A stretch of DNA of 64,000 nucleotides from Aquabacterium sp. CECT 9606 (GTDB lineage: Bacteria; Pseudomonadota; Gammaproteobacteria; Burkholderiales; Burkholderiaceae_C), in the NCBI RefSeq assembly GCF_918741295.1, contig NZ_CAKKNB010000002.1, forward strand, positions 930,001-994,000, written 5' to 3'. Positions 43,526 through 53,910 of the stretch are shown piece by piece (the stretch's first letter is position 1; the number at the start of each line of letters is the position of its first letter). Position numbers and translations under genes: made by a program. The notes under the pieces were generated by a model. The model did no database searches, had not been told where the DNA came from, and was given only the letters and a program-made list of their open reading frames with translations.

Positions 43526-44251
43526 ATGCTGGACATGAGCGAGCACATCCTATTGATCGACGACGACCTGCGCCTGAGCGCCATGGTGGGCGACTACCTG
43601 CGCAGCCATGGCTACCAGGTCTCCAGTGCGCCCACCCTGAGCGCCGGCCGTGAACTGCTGGCGCGCCAGGCGGTCGATGCCCTGGTCCTGGACCTGATGC
43701 TGCCCGATGGCGACGGGCTGGACCTGTGCCGCGAGCTTCGTTCGGCCTCGCGCACCCGCGCCTTGCCCTTGCTGATGCTCAGCGCCCGGGGCGAGCCCAC
43801 CGACCGCATCGTCGGCCTGGAGGTGGGCGCCGACGACTATCTGCCCAAACCTTTCGAGCCCCGCGAATTGCTGGCGCGCCTGCGGGCCTTGCTGCGCCGC
43901 ACCAGTCCTGCCGCCCAGGATGACGACGTGTGGCGCTTTGGCCGGCTGGAGATCGATGCCGGCCTGCGCCAGGCGCGCTTGGCTGGCCAGCCCTGCGAGT
44001 TGACCTCGTACCAGTTCGATTTGCTGTCCGTGCTGGCCCAGCACCCAGGCCGCGTGCTCAGCCGCGACCACATCATGGACGCGCTCAAAGGCCACCCGCT
44101 GGAGGCCTACGACCGGTCGATCGACGTGCACATCTCGCGCATCCGTGCCGCCATCGAAGACGATCCCAAAGAGCCCAAACGCATCCTCACCGTGCGTGGT
44201 GCAGGCTACGTGTTCGCCAAGAAGCAGGACGCTGACATCGAAGCCGCATGA
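43526..44251 (+). CDS. OmpR-family response regulator (CpxR/RstA-like)
   Basis: The 241-residue regulator has a receiver domain (D12-D14, phosphoacceptor D56 in LVLDLMLPDGDG, lysine in YLPKPFEP) and an OmpR-type winged helix (about 140-235) with LTSYQFDLLSVLAQHPGRVL and YDRSIDVHISRIRAAIEDD. GGAGG lies before the ATG at 43526; an ATG at 43535 is possible. Its stop overlaps the kinase start by four bases. Confidence 0.94.
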   Translation: MLDMSEHILLIDDDLRLSAMVGDYLRSHGYQVSSAPTLSAGRELLARQAVDALVLDLMLPDGDGLDLCRELRSASRTRALPLLMLSARGEPTDRIVGLEVGADDYLPKPFEPRELLARLRALLRRTSPAAQDDDVWRFGRLEIDAGLRQARLAGQPCELTSYQFDLLSVLAQHPGRVLSRDHIMDALKGHPLEAYDRSIDVHISRIRAAIEDDPKEPKRILTVRGAGYVFAKKQDADIEAA

Positions 44252-45678
44252 AGACCCTGGCGCTGCGGATCTACCTGACCGTGGTCACGGTCTTGCTGCT
44301 GTTCACGCTGGGCACCGGCTGGCTGGCGCAGCGCCACATGGAGCACGAGCGCAACGAGCTCCAGTCCCAAGCCGCCTCCAACGAGCGGGCCGCCGCCTGG
44401 GGCGAGCTCATCGAAAACAGCCTGCCGGCGGCCAACCAGCCCGAGGGTGATCAGGCGCAGGCCCTGCTGGAATGGGCGACACGGCTGCGCTTGCCCTTGG
44501 CGCTGGACAACCCCCAGGGTCGCCGCATCGCCACCTCCGACTTGATGCAGGAGCGTTTGCTGCGCCAGCGCGGATCCCTGGTCCGCCTTCAAGAGATTCG
44601 CCTCTCTGATGGCCGTGTCTTGTGGATCTTGCGCCCCTCATTGACGGGCGCACGGGGCCGAGGAGGCCCGCCTAACGGCGAGGGCGGCCCGCCGCCCGCA
44701 GGCATGGTCGGCCCGCCGCACTGGTTTGGCGGGCCTTTGGGTTGGTTGGTGCCGCCGCCCTGGTTACTCAGCGGCGCGCCGGCCTTGATCCTGTCCTTGC
44801 TGCTGCTGTTCGTGGCCGTGTCCATTGGTGCCTGGCCAGTGGCCAACCGCCTCACGCGGCGCCTGAAGGCCCTGCGGCAGGGCGTTGAAACATTTGGCTC
44901 GGGCCAATTGCAGCACCGCGTGGATGTGGAGGGGAAGGACGAAGTGGCCGACCTGGCGCAAAGCTTCAACCAGGCTGCCCAGCGCATCGAAGACCTCATT
45001 GGCGCGCACCGCAACCTGCTGGCCAATGCGAGCCATGAGCTGCGCTCACCCCTGGCCCGGCTGAAGATGGCCGTGTCCATGATGGCCGAACTGCCACCCG
45101 AGCGCAGCGACGCCCTGCGCCAGGAAATCAACCAGGACATCAAGGAGCTGGACGCCCTGGTGGAAGAGGTGCTGCTCGCCAGTCGCCTGGACGCCAAGTC
45201 CGAACTTGACCGCCAGCCAGTCGACCTGGTGGGCTTGGCCGCCGAAGAGGCGCGCCGTGTGGACGCCGTGCTGGAAGCCGATGAGGCTGCCGGCCAGGTG
45301 GTGAAGTTTGATGAGCGTCTGGTGCGACGCGCGGTGCGCAACCTGCTGGAAAACGCCAAACGCTACGGCGGTGACCGCGAACCCATCTTGCTGCACGTGG
45401 CCGCCGGGCCCTTGCTGGTTGAGATCAGCGTCAGCGACCGGGGGCCTGGTGTGCCGCCTGAAGAATGCGAGCGCATCTTCGAGCCCTTTTACCGCTTGCC
45501 CGGCCACTCGGAACACGCGGGCGGCGTGGGCCTGGGCTTGAGCCTGGTCCGCCAGATTGCCCAAAGGCATGGCGGCCAGGTGCGCTGCGAAGCCCGCGAA
45601 GGCGGGGGCAGCCGCTTTGTGATCACCCTGCCGAAGCAGCCCGCCCAATGGCCAGATAGTCCAGGCCGGAAGCCTTGA
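44248..45678 (+). CDS. sensor histidine kinase (CpxA/RstB-like)
   Basis: The 476-residue kinase has two membrane helices (about 8-28 and 172-195), a periplasmic domain between them, a HAMP domain, and a kinase core with H263 in [35 protein letters not shown] and [11 protein letters not shown]. The periplasmic domain ends with a Gly/Pro-rich stretch ([20 protein letters not shown], then PHWFGGP) just before the second helix, which is unusual and echoes the His/Gly/Met-rich stretch of the Spy-like protein. The 3' end overlaps the convergent ugd gene by 56 bases. Confidence 0.94.
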   Translation: MKTLALRIYLTVVTVLLLFTLGTGWLAQRHMEHERNELQSQAASNERAAAWGELIENSLPAANQPEGDQAQALLEWATRLRLPLALDNPQGRRIATSDLMQERLLRQRGSLVRLQEIRLSDGRVLWILRPSLTGARGRGGPPNGEGGPPPAGMVGPPHWFGGPLGWLVPPPWLLSGAPALILSLLLLFVAVSIGAWPVANRLTRRLKALRQGVETFGSGQLQHRVDVEGKDEVADLAQSFNQAAQRIEDLIGAHRNLLANASHELRSPLARLKMAVSMMAELPPERSDALRQEINQDIKELDALVEEVLLASRLDAKSELDRQPVDLVGLAAEEARRVDAVLEADEAAGQVVKFDERLVRRAVRNLLENAKRYGGDREPILLHVAAGPLLVEISVSDRGPGVPPEECERIFEPFYRLPGHSEHAGGVGLGLSLVRQIAQRHGGQVRCEAREGGGSRFVITLPKQPAQWPDSPGRKP

Positions 45679-46957
45679 CCAGGCTGGGCTCGTAGAGGTT
45701 GCGCCCGTCGAAGATGACCGGCGTTTTCAGGCTGGCCTTGATCTGGGCAAAGTCGGGGCTGCGGAATTCCTTCCACTCCGTGACGATGACCAGGGCATCG
45801 GCCTCTTGCAAGGCGCCCATGGGCGAGTCGGCGTAGCTCAGGCCGGGGTGCTTGCCGAAGATGCGCTGGGCTTCCTCCATGGCCACCGGGTCGTAGGCGG
45901 TGACCGTGGCCCCGCGCTTGAACAACTCTTCCAGCACCACGCGGCTGGTGGCTTCGCGCATATCGTCGGTGTTGGGCTTGAAGGCCAGGCCCCACACCGC
46001 GAAGCGCTTGCCCGTCAAGTCTTGCCCGAAGCGCTTGGTGACCTTGTTGACCAGCACCATCTTTTGCGCGTCGTTGGCGTCTTCCACGGCCTGCAGCACC
46101 TTGAGGTCCTGCCCTTCGCCGCTGGCCGTCTTGATCAGGGCCTTGACGTCCTTGGGGAAGCAACTGCCACCGTAGCCGCAGCCGGCGTACAAAAAGTGGA
46201 AGCCGATGCGCTGGTCGGAACCAATGCCCTGGCGCACGGATTCGATGTCAGCGCCCATTTTCTCGGCCAGCAAGGCCAGCTCGTTCATGAAGCTGATCCG
46301 GGTGGCCAGCATGGCATTGGCGGCGTACTTGGTGAGCTCGGCGCTGCGAACGTCCATCACCAGCACCTTGTCGCGGTTGCGCGAGAAGGGTGCATAAAGG
46401 GCGCGCATCAGCAGGATGGCTTGCTCGTCGTCGGCCCCGACCACGATGCGGTCGGGGCGCATGAAATCTTCAACGGCCGCGCCTTCCTTCAGAAATTCGG
46501 GGTTGGACACCACGGCGAATGGCGTGTTACTGCCCCGCTTGGACAGCTCGTCGGCGATCGCTGCGTGCACCTTGTCGGCCGTGCCCACCGGCACCGTGCT
46601 CTTGTCCACCACGACTTTGTAGTCGGTCATCAGGCGGCCGATGTTGCGGGCGGCGGCCAGCACGTATTGCAGGTCGGCCGAGCCGTCTTCATCCGGGGGG
46701 GTGCCCACGGCAATGAATTGCAAGGTGCCGTGCGCCACAGCGCGGGCGATGTCGGTGGTGAATGCCAGGCGGCCAGCCTTGACGTTGCGGGCCACCACCA
46801 GATCCAGGCCAGGTTCGTGGATGGGGATGCCACCCTCTTCCAGAATGCGAATCTTGTTTGGATCTACGTCCAGACACAGGACGTCATTGCCCATCTCTGC
46901 CAGACAGGCTCCGGTCACCAGGCCCACATAGCCGGTGCCAACAACTGATACTTTCAT
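45623..46957 (-). CDS. ugd: UDP-glucose 6-dehydrogenase
   Basis: The 444-residue enzyme oxidises UDP-glucose to UDP-glucuronate with two NAD+. It shows the N-terminal NAD fold ([18 protein letters not shown]), the catalytic-cysteine motif [30 protein letters not shown] and FDGRNLYEP near the end. The length is normal. It probably feeds the GlcA 4-epimerase-like enzyme at 50525. The tail-to-tail overlap of 56 bases with the histidine kinase gene is genuine: both reading frames carry conserved family sequence close to the overlap. Confidence 0.96.
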   Translation of the reverse strand: MKVSVVGTGYVGLVTGACLAEMGNDVLCLDVDPNKIRILEEGGIPIHEPGLDLVVARNVKAGRLAFTTDIARAVAHGTLQFIAVGTPPDEDGSADLQYVLAAARNIGRLMTDYKVVVDKSTVPVGTADKVHAAIADELSKRGSNTPFAVVSNPEFLKEGAAVEDFMRPDRIVVGADDEQAILLMRALYAPFSRNRDKVLVMDVRSAELTKYAANAMLATRISFMNELALLAEKMGADIESVRQGIGSDQRIGFHFLYAGCGYGGSCFPKDVKALIKTASGEGQDLKVLQAVEDANDAQKMVLVNKVTKRFGQDLTGKRFAVWGLAFKPNTDDMREATSRVVLEELFKRGATVTAYDPVAMEEAQRIFGKHPGLSYADSPMGALQEADALVIVTEWKEFRSPDFAQIKASLKTPVIFDGRNLYEPSLVKASGLDYLAIGRAASAG

Positions 46958-47029
46958 GGACGCTCAAAGGTTGGATTAAGACACTGACTGCATTCTGTCA
47001 GAACACCGGCCAGTGTCACCCCCTCATCT

Positions 47030-48589
47030 TTACGCCATGAACCCCAAGTTACGGGTTGACACGTCGAAATTCGCGATGTTGGGAGCAATGCCCACGCCGC
47101 CGCCGCTGCCGGTGAGGCTCGACTCGGGCACGTCCATCCACTTGCCCAGCGTGTAAACCACCTGATCGACAGACTGCGAGGGCAGCAGCACGCCGTTGGT
47201 CAGCAGGTGGGCGCTGAAATAGGTGCCTTGGTCGAAGGGGCTGAAGTCCGGGAAGCGGCCATACATGTCGCCACCCTTCACGCTGCCGCCGAAGACAAAG
47301 TGGTGACCGCCCCAGCCATGATCGGTGCCGTCGCCGTTGTTGTTCAGCGCGCGGCCAAAGTCCGAGGCGGTGAACGAGGTCACGTTCGAGCGCATGTCCT
47401 GGCCGCCAGGCATCTTGGAGAGCGCGTCGTAAAAATAAGCCACGCCATGGTCCAGTCGGGCCATCAGATCGTTGTGGCCGACCAGCAGGTTGTCATGGGT
47501 GTCAAAGCCGTTCAGCGTCACCATGAACACCTGGCGCTTGGCGCCAATGCCGGTCGCGCCCCTTGCGGCGATCATGCGTGCCACCACTTGCAGTTGCTGC
47601 GCCAGCGGATTGAGCGTGCTCAGGCCCGTGTTGGGGTCGGTGTATTTCAGCAAGGGATCGCTGGCGCTGGTGGCCGCGCCTGGGGTGCCCCAGGGCGCCT
47701 GCGCGGCAGAGGGCAGGGCGCTCAGCAAGGTGCTTTCCACACTCAGGGCCCGTTGAACGATTTTGGTGTAATCCTGGGCCAGCACGTCGGAGTTGGTGGG
47801 GGTGGACGCGATCTTGCGCACTGCCTGGTAAACCGCCGCGCTGCCGTAGGTGCTGCCTTCGCCGGCCATGCGGCTCAGGCCCGATGTGCTCAGTTGGTAG
47901 GGCATGACCTGCTTGCCCGACAGCCACACCGCCCCCCCATTGATCCCGATGCTCGAGAAGGTGCCCACGGTGTTGCGCGACATCAGGCTGTCCATCATCA
48001 GGCCGCCCCAGCCTGCCACGGTGCCCTCGGTCCCGAACGATTGCCACATCGATTGCTGGTCGTTGTGCGATCCCAGGTTGGAGGGCACGGGGAAACTCAG
48101 GCTGAACAGGTCGATCTTGTTGGTGGGCGTGATCAAAGGCCCCACATTGGCGATCACGGCCGCTTTGCCATCCACGTACATGTCGCGGATCCGCTTGAGT
48201 TGCGGGTGCAGGGCAAATGATTTGAAGTTGCGGTCGGCGTTGAACCCCCCCGCGTCCTTGACGGTGATAGGCAGCAGCTCGGAGCGCTTCAAGGCAATCG
48301 ACAATGCGCCCGGCACCGGTGTGCCCCCATTGGCCACGATGGCCGCGTTGGAATCACGCGCCACGCTGTAGTAATACCAGGAGGCCTCGTCGGTGGGTAT
48401 GACGGTGTTGTGGGCATCGTTGCCCCCGTTCAGGAAAATGCACACCAGGGCCTTGTAATCGGTGGTGGTGCTTGATTGGGCGGAGGCGACGCCCATCGAG
48501 GCCAGGTTCAATGCCCAAGGCGTGGCCAGGCCAGCGGCGCCCAGCACGCCAGCTTGTTTCAGAAATGATCGACGTTGGTTGGTGCTCAT
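47030..48589 (-). CDS. DUF1501 protein, Tat-exported
   Basis: The 519-residue protein begins with a twin-arginine signal (RRSFLKQAG, then a hydrophobic stretch ending ASAQ). The DUF1501 body shows LVCIFLNGGNDAHNTVIPTD, TLNGFDTHDNL, SDFGRALNNNGDGTDHGWGG and HHFVFGG, resembling sulfatase or alkaline-phosphatase-type metalloenzymes with Asp and His residues. The function is unknown. GAGG precedes the ATG. It lies 10 bases downstream of a DUF1800 gene, a pairing common in bacteria that suggests a shared role. Confidence 0.92.
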   Translation of the reverse strand: MSTNQRRSFLKQAGVLGAAGLATPWALNLASMGVASAQSSTTTDYKALVCIFLNGGNDAHNTVIPTDEASWYYYSVARDSNAAIVANGGTPVPGALSIALKRSELLPITVKDAGGFNADRNFKSFALHPQLKRIRDMYVDGKAAVIANVGPLITPTNKIDLFSLSFPVPSNLGSHNDQQSMWQSFGTEGTVAGWGGLMMDSLMSRNTVGTFSSIGINGGAVWLSGKQVMPYQLSTSGLSRMAGEGSTYGSAAVYQAVRKIASTPTNSDVLAQDYTKIVQRALSVESTLLSALPSAAQAPWGTPGAATSASDPLLKYTDPNTGLSTLNPLAQQLQVVARMIAARGATGIGAKRQVFMVTLNGFDTHDNLLVGHNDLMARLDHGVAYFYDALSKMPGGQDMRSNVTSFTASDFGRALNNNGDGTDHGWGGHHFVFGGSVKGGDMYGRFPDFSPFDQGTYFSAHLLTNGVLLPSQSVDQVVYTLGKWMDVPESSLTGSGGGVGIAPNIANFDVSTRNLGFMA

Positions 48590-48599
48590 GTCGGCAACC

Positions 48600-50342
48600 T
48601 CATTTTTGAATCAGGAATTCCGGTGACACGGCGGTCATCAGGATGGCGGCATTGACGCGCTTGTCCAGCGCGCTGTTGATGTCTGCGGTGTTGGTGCTGG
48701 TCTCGTTCAGCGCCGGCACGGGGATGGTCGTGATCGCGGTGGTGATGTCCTTGCGCAAGGCTTGACTCATGATCCCGCCCAACAAGCGGTTCGACAAGTC
48801 GGACACCAGGTCATCCGGGGTGTTGGCCAGCGCCCGTTGATCCGTCAACACCAGGCGCACGCCGGTTTGATTGCTCACCTTGCCAATGCCGTTGTTGAGC
48901 ACCGACATCACGGCATTGACATACCCTGTCACGCTGATTTCGCTGGTGATCTGCATCTCTGGCAACACCATGCCCAAGGATGCGCTCTTGCTTTGCGACA
49001 GCACGTAGCCCGGGCGGAAGAAATTGAACACCGATGGCGAATTCCAGGGCGACTGCCCGAAGGAAGAGGCTGCGTCGCCGGTGGACGTGATGCCCACGTT
49101 TTTGAGCCGCTGGCTGCCGGTTTTCAAGCCAGGCCCATCAAAGTTGAATGCCCGCAGCAGTGCGGTCAGGCGCAAAACAGGTTCACGCAGTTTGCCGTCC
49201 GAATCCAGGGCGCGGTAAGGCGATCCCAGGGCTTCCTCGTCCATGAGGATGGCTTTGACGACTTCCTTGATGTTGCCGTTCGTGGCCACGAATTTCTGCG
49301 CGACACGCGAGACATAGGCAGGACTGGGGTTGCTGGTGACCAGGCGTTGGATCAACTGCCGGCTGAAAAACGGCGCCACGTTCTTGTGGTTGGCCAAGGT
49401 GTCCAAGGCGATCTTCAAATCGGCTTGCGGATCCGAGCTGGAACGCGCAGGCAGGCTGACCTTGAGGAAGGATGTGGCCGATGTGGAATGGAAGGCCGGG
49501 TAGGGCACCATGGCGCGGTAAGCGCCCTCGGGGTCCAGGCAACTGGTCACGCCCAGGAAGCAGTCGTAGTCACTCTGGCTGGCATAGGCTGTGCCGCGGT
49601 AAAAGCCCCAGCCCGTGAAGATCTTGGCCAGGCCCTGCACGTCTTCGCTGGTGTAGCTGGGCTTGGGTTGGCCATTGCCGCCCATCACCGGCGTGCCATC
49701 CATGTTCAGCTCGTGCAGGCCAATCGAGAACAGCTGCATCACTTCCCGCGCATAGTTCTCGTCGGGGATGCGGCCGGTCGAGGGATCTTCCTTCTGATTG
49801 CCCCGGAAGGTGAGGTACATGCCCATGGCTGGGCTCTTGGTCACCGCTTCCAGCAAGGTGCGGTAGTTCCCCCAGACATTGGCATTGAGGGTGTCGATGT
49901 ACCCGGCCACCAAGGTCGGGCGCGCCCTGACGTCGGTGTTGTTCAGCGAGACGACGAAGATCTCCGACAAGGCGAACACCACGCGTTGGCGCAGCTGGGA
50001 GGGGTCGGTCAGAGCCCGGGTGTAAAAGCCTTCCACCACCTGGTCGGCACGGTTGGGGTTGCCGGGTTCTTCGGCATCACGCTGCTCCATGAACGAGCGG
50101 TAGGTCGTCTCCGGGGCCATCGCGAACTGCTCGTCCAGCCACGCGGTGTAGCCGACGGTGTTCAGGTGCGCCACGTCGGCCTCGGTCGGGCCAAACGTGG
50201 CGTGGTTCAGGAAGCGCCAGGCTTCGGAACGATTATTGGGAAAATCCGCTTCAGCTTCACCGACCACGCACCCACTGCCGCTGAGCAGCAGTGTGCACAT
50301 GCCAATGCAGCTCAACCACCGGCCAACCATTCCTATTTTCAC
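48600..50342 (-). CDS. DUF1800 lipoprotein
   Basis: The 580-residue protein has a lipoprotein signal peptide (LLLSGSGC, lipid cysteine near residue 25). DUF1800 motifs follow: AWRFLNHATFGPTEADVAHL at the domain start, DENYAREVMQLFSIGLHELN and KIFTGWGF in the middle, SRQLIQRLVTSNPSP, and WNSPSVFNFFRPGY near the end. A GTG start at 50342 is supported by GGGAG six bases upstream. The function is unknown. It is the first gene of the unit with the DUF1501 gene; the 182-base gap upstream holds a short GTCAC-N5-GTGAC repeat (50414-50428) and nothing else recognisable. Confidence 0.92.
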   Translation of the reverse strand: MKIGMVGRWLSCIGMCTLLLSGSGCVVGEAEADFPNNRSEAWRFLNHATFGPTEADVAHLNTVGYTAWLDEQFAMAPETTYRSFMEQRDAEEPGNPNRADQVVEGFYTRALTDPSQLRQRVVFALSEIFVVSLNNTDVRARPTLVAGYIDTLNANVWGNYRTLLEAVTKSPAMGMYLTFRGNQKEDPSTGRIPDENYAREVMQLFSIGLHELNMDGTPVMGGNGQPKPSYTSEDVQGLAKIFTGWGFYRGTAYASQSDYDCFLGVTSCLDPEGAYRAMVPYPAFHSTSATSFLKVSLPARSSSDPQADLKIALDTLANHKNVAPFFSRQLIQRLVTSNPSPAYVSRVAQKFVATNGNIKEVVKAILMDEEALGSPYRALDSDGKLREPVLRLTALLRAFNFDGPGLKTGSQRLKNVGITSTGDAASSFGQSPWNSPSVFNFFRPGYVLSQSKSASLGMVLPEMQITSEISVTGYVNAVMSVLNNGIGKVSNQTGVRLVLTDQRALANTPDDLVSDLSNRLLGGIMSQALRKDITTAITTIPVPALNETSTNTADINSALDKRVNAAILMTAVSPEFLIQK

Positions 50343-50524
50343 TGCACGCTCCCAATGCCACGTTTAACGTGAGCAAAGCGTAACGGTGTGGATTTTCAGG
50401 ACAGAGAGTGGTTGTCACTAGTTGTGACGCCTCTACACGCGGTAGCGACCAAATGGCACGTTTTCCCCCGTGAATAAGGGGGTTCGGTTTTCATGGCAAA
50501 CCCGATTGGCCCAGTTTTCCGCCC

Positions 50525-51541
50525 TCATTTGGTGAAATAAGTCCGGTACCAATCCACGAATTTAGCGATGCCCTCCGCCAAAGAGGTCTTGGGGTGAACG
50601 CCGGTCCAGGCAGCCAGGGACTGGGTGTCAGCGTAGGTGGCCACCACATCACCTGCTGCCATGGGCTGCAGGTCCTTGATGGCCGGCTGGCCCAGGGCCT
50701 GTTCCAGCGTCTCAATGAACTGCAGCAGCGGCACAGGTTCGCTGTGCCCGATGTTGAAAATTCGGTAAGGGGCCCAGGACGCTGATGACGAGGGCTGCGC
50801 GCGATCGAAGTCGGCTTGGGCTGTGGGCGGGCGGTCCAGTGTGGCCAGTACACCCGCGACGATGTCATCGATGAAGGTGAAATCGCGCTGCATCTGCCCA
50901 TGGTTGAATACGGTGATGGGCTTGCCGGCCAGGATGGCGCTGGCAAACAGCATCGGTGCCATGTCCGGGCGGCCCCACGGGCCATACACCGTGAAAAAAC
51001 GCAGGCCGGTGGTGGGCAAGCCAAAGATGTGGCTGTAGCTGTGCGCCATCAATTCATTGGATTTCTTGGTGGCGGCATACAGGCTGACCGGGTGGTCCAC
51101 CGGGTCGGTCTCTGCAAAGGGCATCTTGACATTGCCGCCATACACACTGGAGCTGCTGGCATACACCAGATGCTTGACCTGATGGTGCCTGCAAGCCTCC
51201 AGCATGTTCACAAAGCCCACCAGGTTGGACTGGACATAGGTCTGGGGGTGGGTCAGCGAGTAGCGCACGCCGGCTTGGGCCGCCAGATGAACCACGGCAT
51301 CGAATTGCTCTGAGGCCATCAAGCCCAACAGGCCATCGTGGTCGGCAATGTCAAGCGGCAGGAAACGAAACGGCGCGCTTGGCGCTTGCCGGGCTATTTC
51401 AGCCAGGCGGTCTCGTTTCAGTTGTGGGTCGTAATAGTCATTGAGATTGTCGATGCCAACCACCGCATCGCCCCTGGCCAGCAATGCCAGGGTGGTGTGC
51501 ATCCCAATGAAGCCGGCCGCACCGGTCACCAGAACTTTCAT
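50525..51541 (-). CDS. NAD-dependent epimerase, UDP-glucuronate 4-epimerase-like
   Basis: The 338-residue protein is an extended short-chain dehydrogenase: TGAAGFIGMHTTLALLARG at the N-terminus, DNLNDYYDPQLKRDRL, HLAAQAGVRYS, YASSSSVYGGN and YAATKKSNELMAHSY carrying the catalytic Tyr and Lys. The DNLNDYYDxxLKxxRL and AGVRYS segments are typical of UDP-GlcA 4-epimerases (CapI/LpsL type), which make UDP-galacturonate. With ugd this gives a two-step path from UDP-glucose. It is nine bases downstream of the nucleotidyltransferase gene. Confidence 0.9.
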   Translation of the reverse strand: MKVLVTGAAGFIGMHTTLALLARGDAVVGIDNLNDYYDPQLKRDRLAEIARQAPSAPFRFLPLDIADHDGLLGLMASEQFDAVVHLAAQAGVRYSLTHPQTYVQSNLVGFVNMLEACRHHQVKHLVYASSSSVYGGNVKMPFAETDPVDHPVSLYAATKKSNELMAHSYSHIFGLPTTGLRFFTVYGPWGRPDMAPMLFASAILAGKPITVFNHGQMQRDFTFIDDIVAGVLATLDRPPTAQADFDRAQPSSSASWAPYRIFNIGHSEPVPLLQFIETLEQALGQPAIKDLQPMAAGDVVATYADTQSLAAWTGVHPKTSLAEGIAKFVDWYRTYFTK

Positions 51542-51550
51542 GAACGTCCA

Positions 51551-52654
51551 TCAAGCACGCGCATCACCCCAGCGCAAAGCGGTGGACTCGTCGCCCTGGT
51601 AAGTGGTGTTGCCGTGTCGGTCGACGCTGTACAGAGGCGATGCCACGACTTCGTTGAACGTGGCACCTTCGTTCAGGCGGGTGTACTCGAACAGCACGCT
51701 GCGCACCACAGTGCTGTTCTTGCGCAAGCGGCAGCCGTGGCCAATCCAGGTCGGGCCCTGGATGGTGACGCCTGACTCGATGCACGATCCCGAACCGATG
51801 TACACCGGGCCGGTGATCTTGACGGTGTCCCAGTCGATCTTCGTGTTCAGGCCGACCCACACGCCGGGGCGCACTTCGGTGCCCGGCATGTCCATCTGGG
51901 CGATTTCGCCGCGCAGCACACGCTGGCACACCGACCAGTAGTCGCTCACCCGGCCGATGTCGATCCAGTTGAAATGCCGGCTTTGCGCAAAGAAGGGCAG
52001 GCCACGCTCGGCCAACAGCGGGAACAGCTGGCTGCCAATGTCGAACTCGACGCCTTGAGGCACCATTTCCAGAATTTGCGGCTCGAAGATGTAGATGCCG
52101 GTGCTGGCCAGGTTGGATTTGGCTTCTTCGGGGCTGGGCTTTTCCTGGAACGAGGTCACGCGGCCTTCCTTGTCCGATACCACGATGCCGTAGTTCTTGA
52201 CCTGGTCCTTGGGCACTTCGAGTGCCACCACGCTGGCCATGGCCTTTTTCACCTTGTGCTCGAAAAGGGCAGCGCTGATGTCGAGGTCGATGATGGCGTC
52301 GCCGCACATCACGATGGTGGTGTCGTCAAAGAAACCGCTGAAATCCTGGATCTTGCGCATGCCACCCGCCGAACCCAGCGGACGGGGAACGATTTCGCCA
52401 TGTTCGCGGGCGCCTTCGTGCGAGTAGCCAATCTCGACGCCCCAGCGATGCCCGTCTCCGAAGTAGTTTTCAATCTTCCAATGGTTGAAGGCCACGTTCA
52501 CCATGATTTCCTTGATGCCATAACGCGCCAAGTGTTCAATGATGTATTCCAGAACTGGTTTGCCCAGGATGGGCACCATGGGCTTGGGTGTCTGCTTGGT
52601 CAACGGCCGCACTCGTGTGCCTTGCCCTGCTGCCAAAATCATTGCTTTTGCCAT
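51551..52654 (-). CDS. sugar-1-phosphate nucleotidyltransferase
   Basis: The 367-residue enzyme has the nucleotidyltransferase signature [20 protein letters not shown] and [11 protein letters not shown], the metal-binding aspartate in [30 protein letters not shown], and a C-terminal left-handed beta-helix region ([20 protein letters not shown]). It resembles mannose-1-phosphate guanylyltransferases and glucose-1-phosphate nucleotidyltransferases with hexapeptide tails; the nucleotide and sugar are not certain. The open frame continues far upstream as an antisense shadow of rfbB, but the protein begins at ATG 52654. It is divergent from rfbB. Confidence 0.88.
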   Translation of the reverse strand: MAKAMILAAGQGTRVRPLTKQTPKPMVPILGKPVLEYIIEHLARYGIKEIMVNVAFNHWKIENYFGDGHRWGVEIGYSHEGAREHGEIVPRPLGSAGGMRKIQDFSGFFDDTTIVMCGDAIIDLDISAALFEHKVKKAMASVVALEVPKDQVKNYGIVVSDKEGRVTSFQEKPSPEEAKSNLASTGIYIFEPQILEMVPQGVEFDIGSQLFPLLAERGLPFFAQSRHFNWIDIGRVSDYWSVCQRVLRGEIAQMDMPGTEVRPGVWVGLNTKIDWDTVKITGPVYIGSGSCIESGVTIQGPTWIGHGCRLRKNSTVVRSVLFEYTRLNEGATFNEVVASPLYSVDRHGNTTYQGDESTALRWGDARA

Positions 52655-52822
52655 GCTGCTGCTCGTACCAATGGATCCATGTTGATGTGGGGTAGCATCA
52701 TGCAACAAGTGGACCAATCTGGTGCATGTATTCGCCGACACCCCCCAGATGTAGGGCCTGCAGGTGAAGGGGGCGATGGGCATAATTCCAACAAATTGGG
52801 CCAAAACCTTTGGGTTGTTCAC

Positions 52823-53905
52823 ATGATTTTCATCACAGGCGGCGCAGGATTCATCGGTGGCAATTTTGTCCACCATTGGTTTGAGCGTCTGGCCAAACTC
52901 GGGCTCCCCCTGGAGCCCGTGCTCGTTTTTGACAAGCTCACCTACGCCGGCAATCCGCTCACGATCAAAGCGCACCTGGACGCCGGGCGCGCCACCCTTG
53001 TTCAAGCCGACATCGCCGACCGCGACGCCGTGCGCCAAGCCCTGGCGCAGCACAAACCACGGGCCATCCTGCATTTCGCGGCTGAGAGCCATGTGGATCG
53101 CTCCATCCATGGGCCCGGTGAATTCATCCACACCAACATGGTGGGCACGTTCAGCCTGCTTGAGGAAACCCGCGCCTATTGGGGCGCCATGAATGCCGCC
53201 GACAAGGCGGATTTCCGCTTTTTGCACGTGTCCACCGACGAGGTCTATGGCTCGCTCAGTGACACCGATCCCGCTTTCAACGAGACCACCGCTTACGCCC
53301 CCAACAGCCCTTATTCGGCCAGCAAGGCTGGCAGCGATCACCTGGTTCGGGCCTACCACCACACGTATGGTTTTCCGACGCTGACCACGAATTGCAGCAA
53401 TAACTACGGGCCTTACCATTTTCCGGAGAAGCTCATCCCTTTGATGATCCTCAACGCTCTCGACGGAAAGCCGTTGCCTGTTTATGGGGATGGGTTGAAC
53501 GTGCGTGATTGGCTGTTTGTGCGTGACCACTGCGAGGCCATCTGCCAAGTCCTGGAAAAAGGCCGCCTTGGCGAAACCTACAACGTGGGCGGCAAAAACG
53601 AAGTCAAGAACATCGACGTGGTCACCACCATCTGCCGCAAGCTGGATGCACTGCGTCCCAAAGCCACCGGCAAGTACGAGGACCAGATCACCTACGTGGC
53701 CGACCGTCCTGGCCATGACCGCCGCTACGCCATCGATCCCAGCAAGATCGAACGCGAGATCGGTTGGCAACCGGCCGAGACCTTCACCTCTGGCATCGAC
53801 AAAACGGTTCAATGGTTCCTGGACAACACCGAATGGATTGACTCGGTCCGCTCCGGGGCTTACCGTGACTGGCTCAATACCAACTACCAAAGCCGCGTGG
53901 CCTGA
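52823..53905 (+). CDS. rfbB: dTDP-glucose 4,6-dehydratase
   Basis: The 360-residue enzyme catalyses the second step of dTDP-L-rhamnose synthesis. It shows [42 protein letters not shown] with the catalytic Asp-Glu pair, [16 protein letters not shown] with Tyr and Lys, [15 protein letters not shown] and [12 protein letters not shown]. The frame is open back to 51974, but that part is antisense to the nucleotidyltransferase gene; family length and the GGAGFIG fold fix the start at 52823. The 168-base divergent gap upstream holds no signal I can name. Confidence 0.97.
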   Translation: MIFITGGAGFIGGNFVHHWFERLAKLGLPLEPVLVFDKLTYAGNPLTIKAHLDAGRATLVQADIADRDAVRQALAQHKPRAILHFAAESHVDRSIHGPGEFIHTNMVGTFSLLEETRAYWGAMNAADKADFRFLHVSTDEVYGSLSDTDPAFNETTAYAPNSPYSASKAGSDHLVRAYHHTYGFPTLTTNCSNNYGPYHFPEKLIPLMILNALDGKPLPVYGDGLNVRDWLFVRDHCEAICQVLEKGRLGETYNVGGKNEVKNIDVVTTICRKLDALRPKATGKYEDQITYVADRPGHDRRYAIDPSKIEREIGWQPAETFTSGIDKTVQWFLDNTEWIDSVRSGAYRDWLNTNYQSRVA

Positions 53906-53910
53906 GTACC

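Noticed and set aside
52655..53890. Upstream extension of the nucleotidyltransferase frame to 779 codons
   Set aside because: The extension is antisense to rfbB, and the enzyme's own N-terminal signature starts at ATG 52654.
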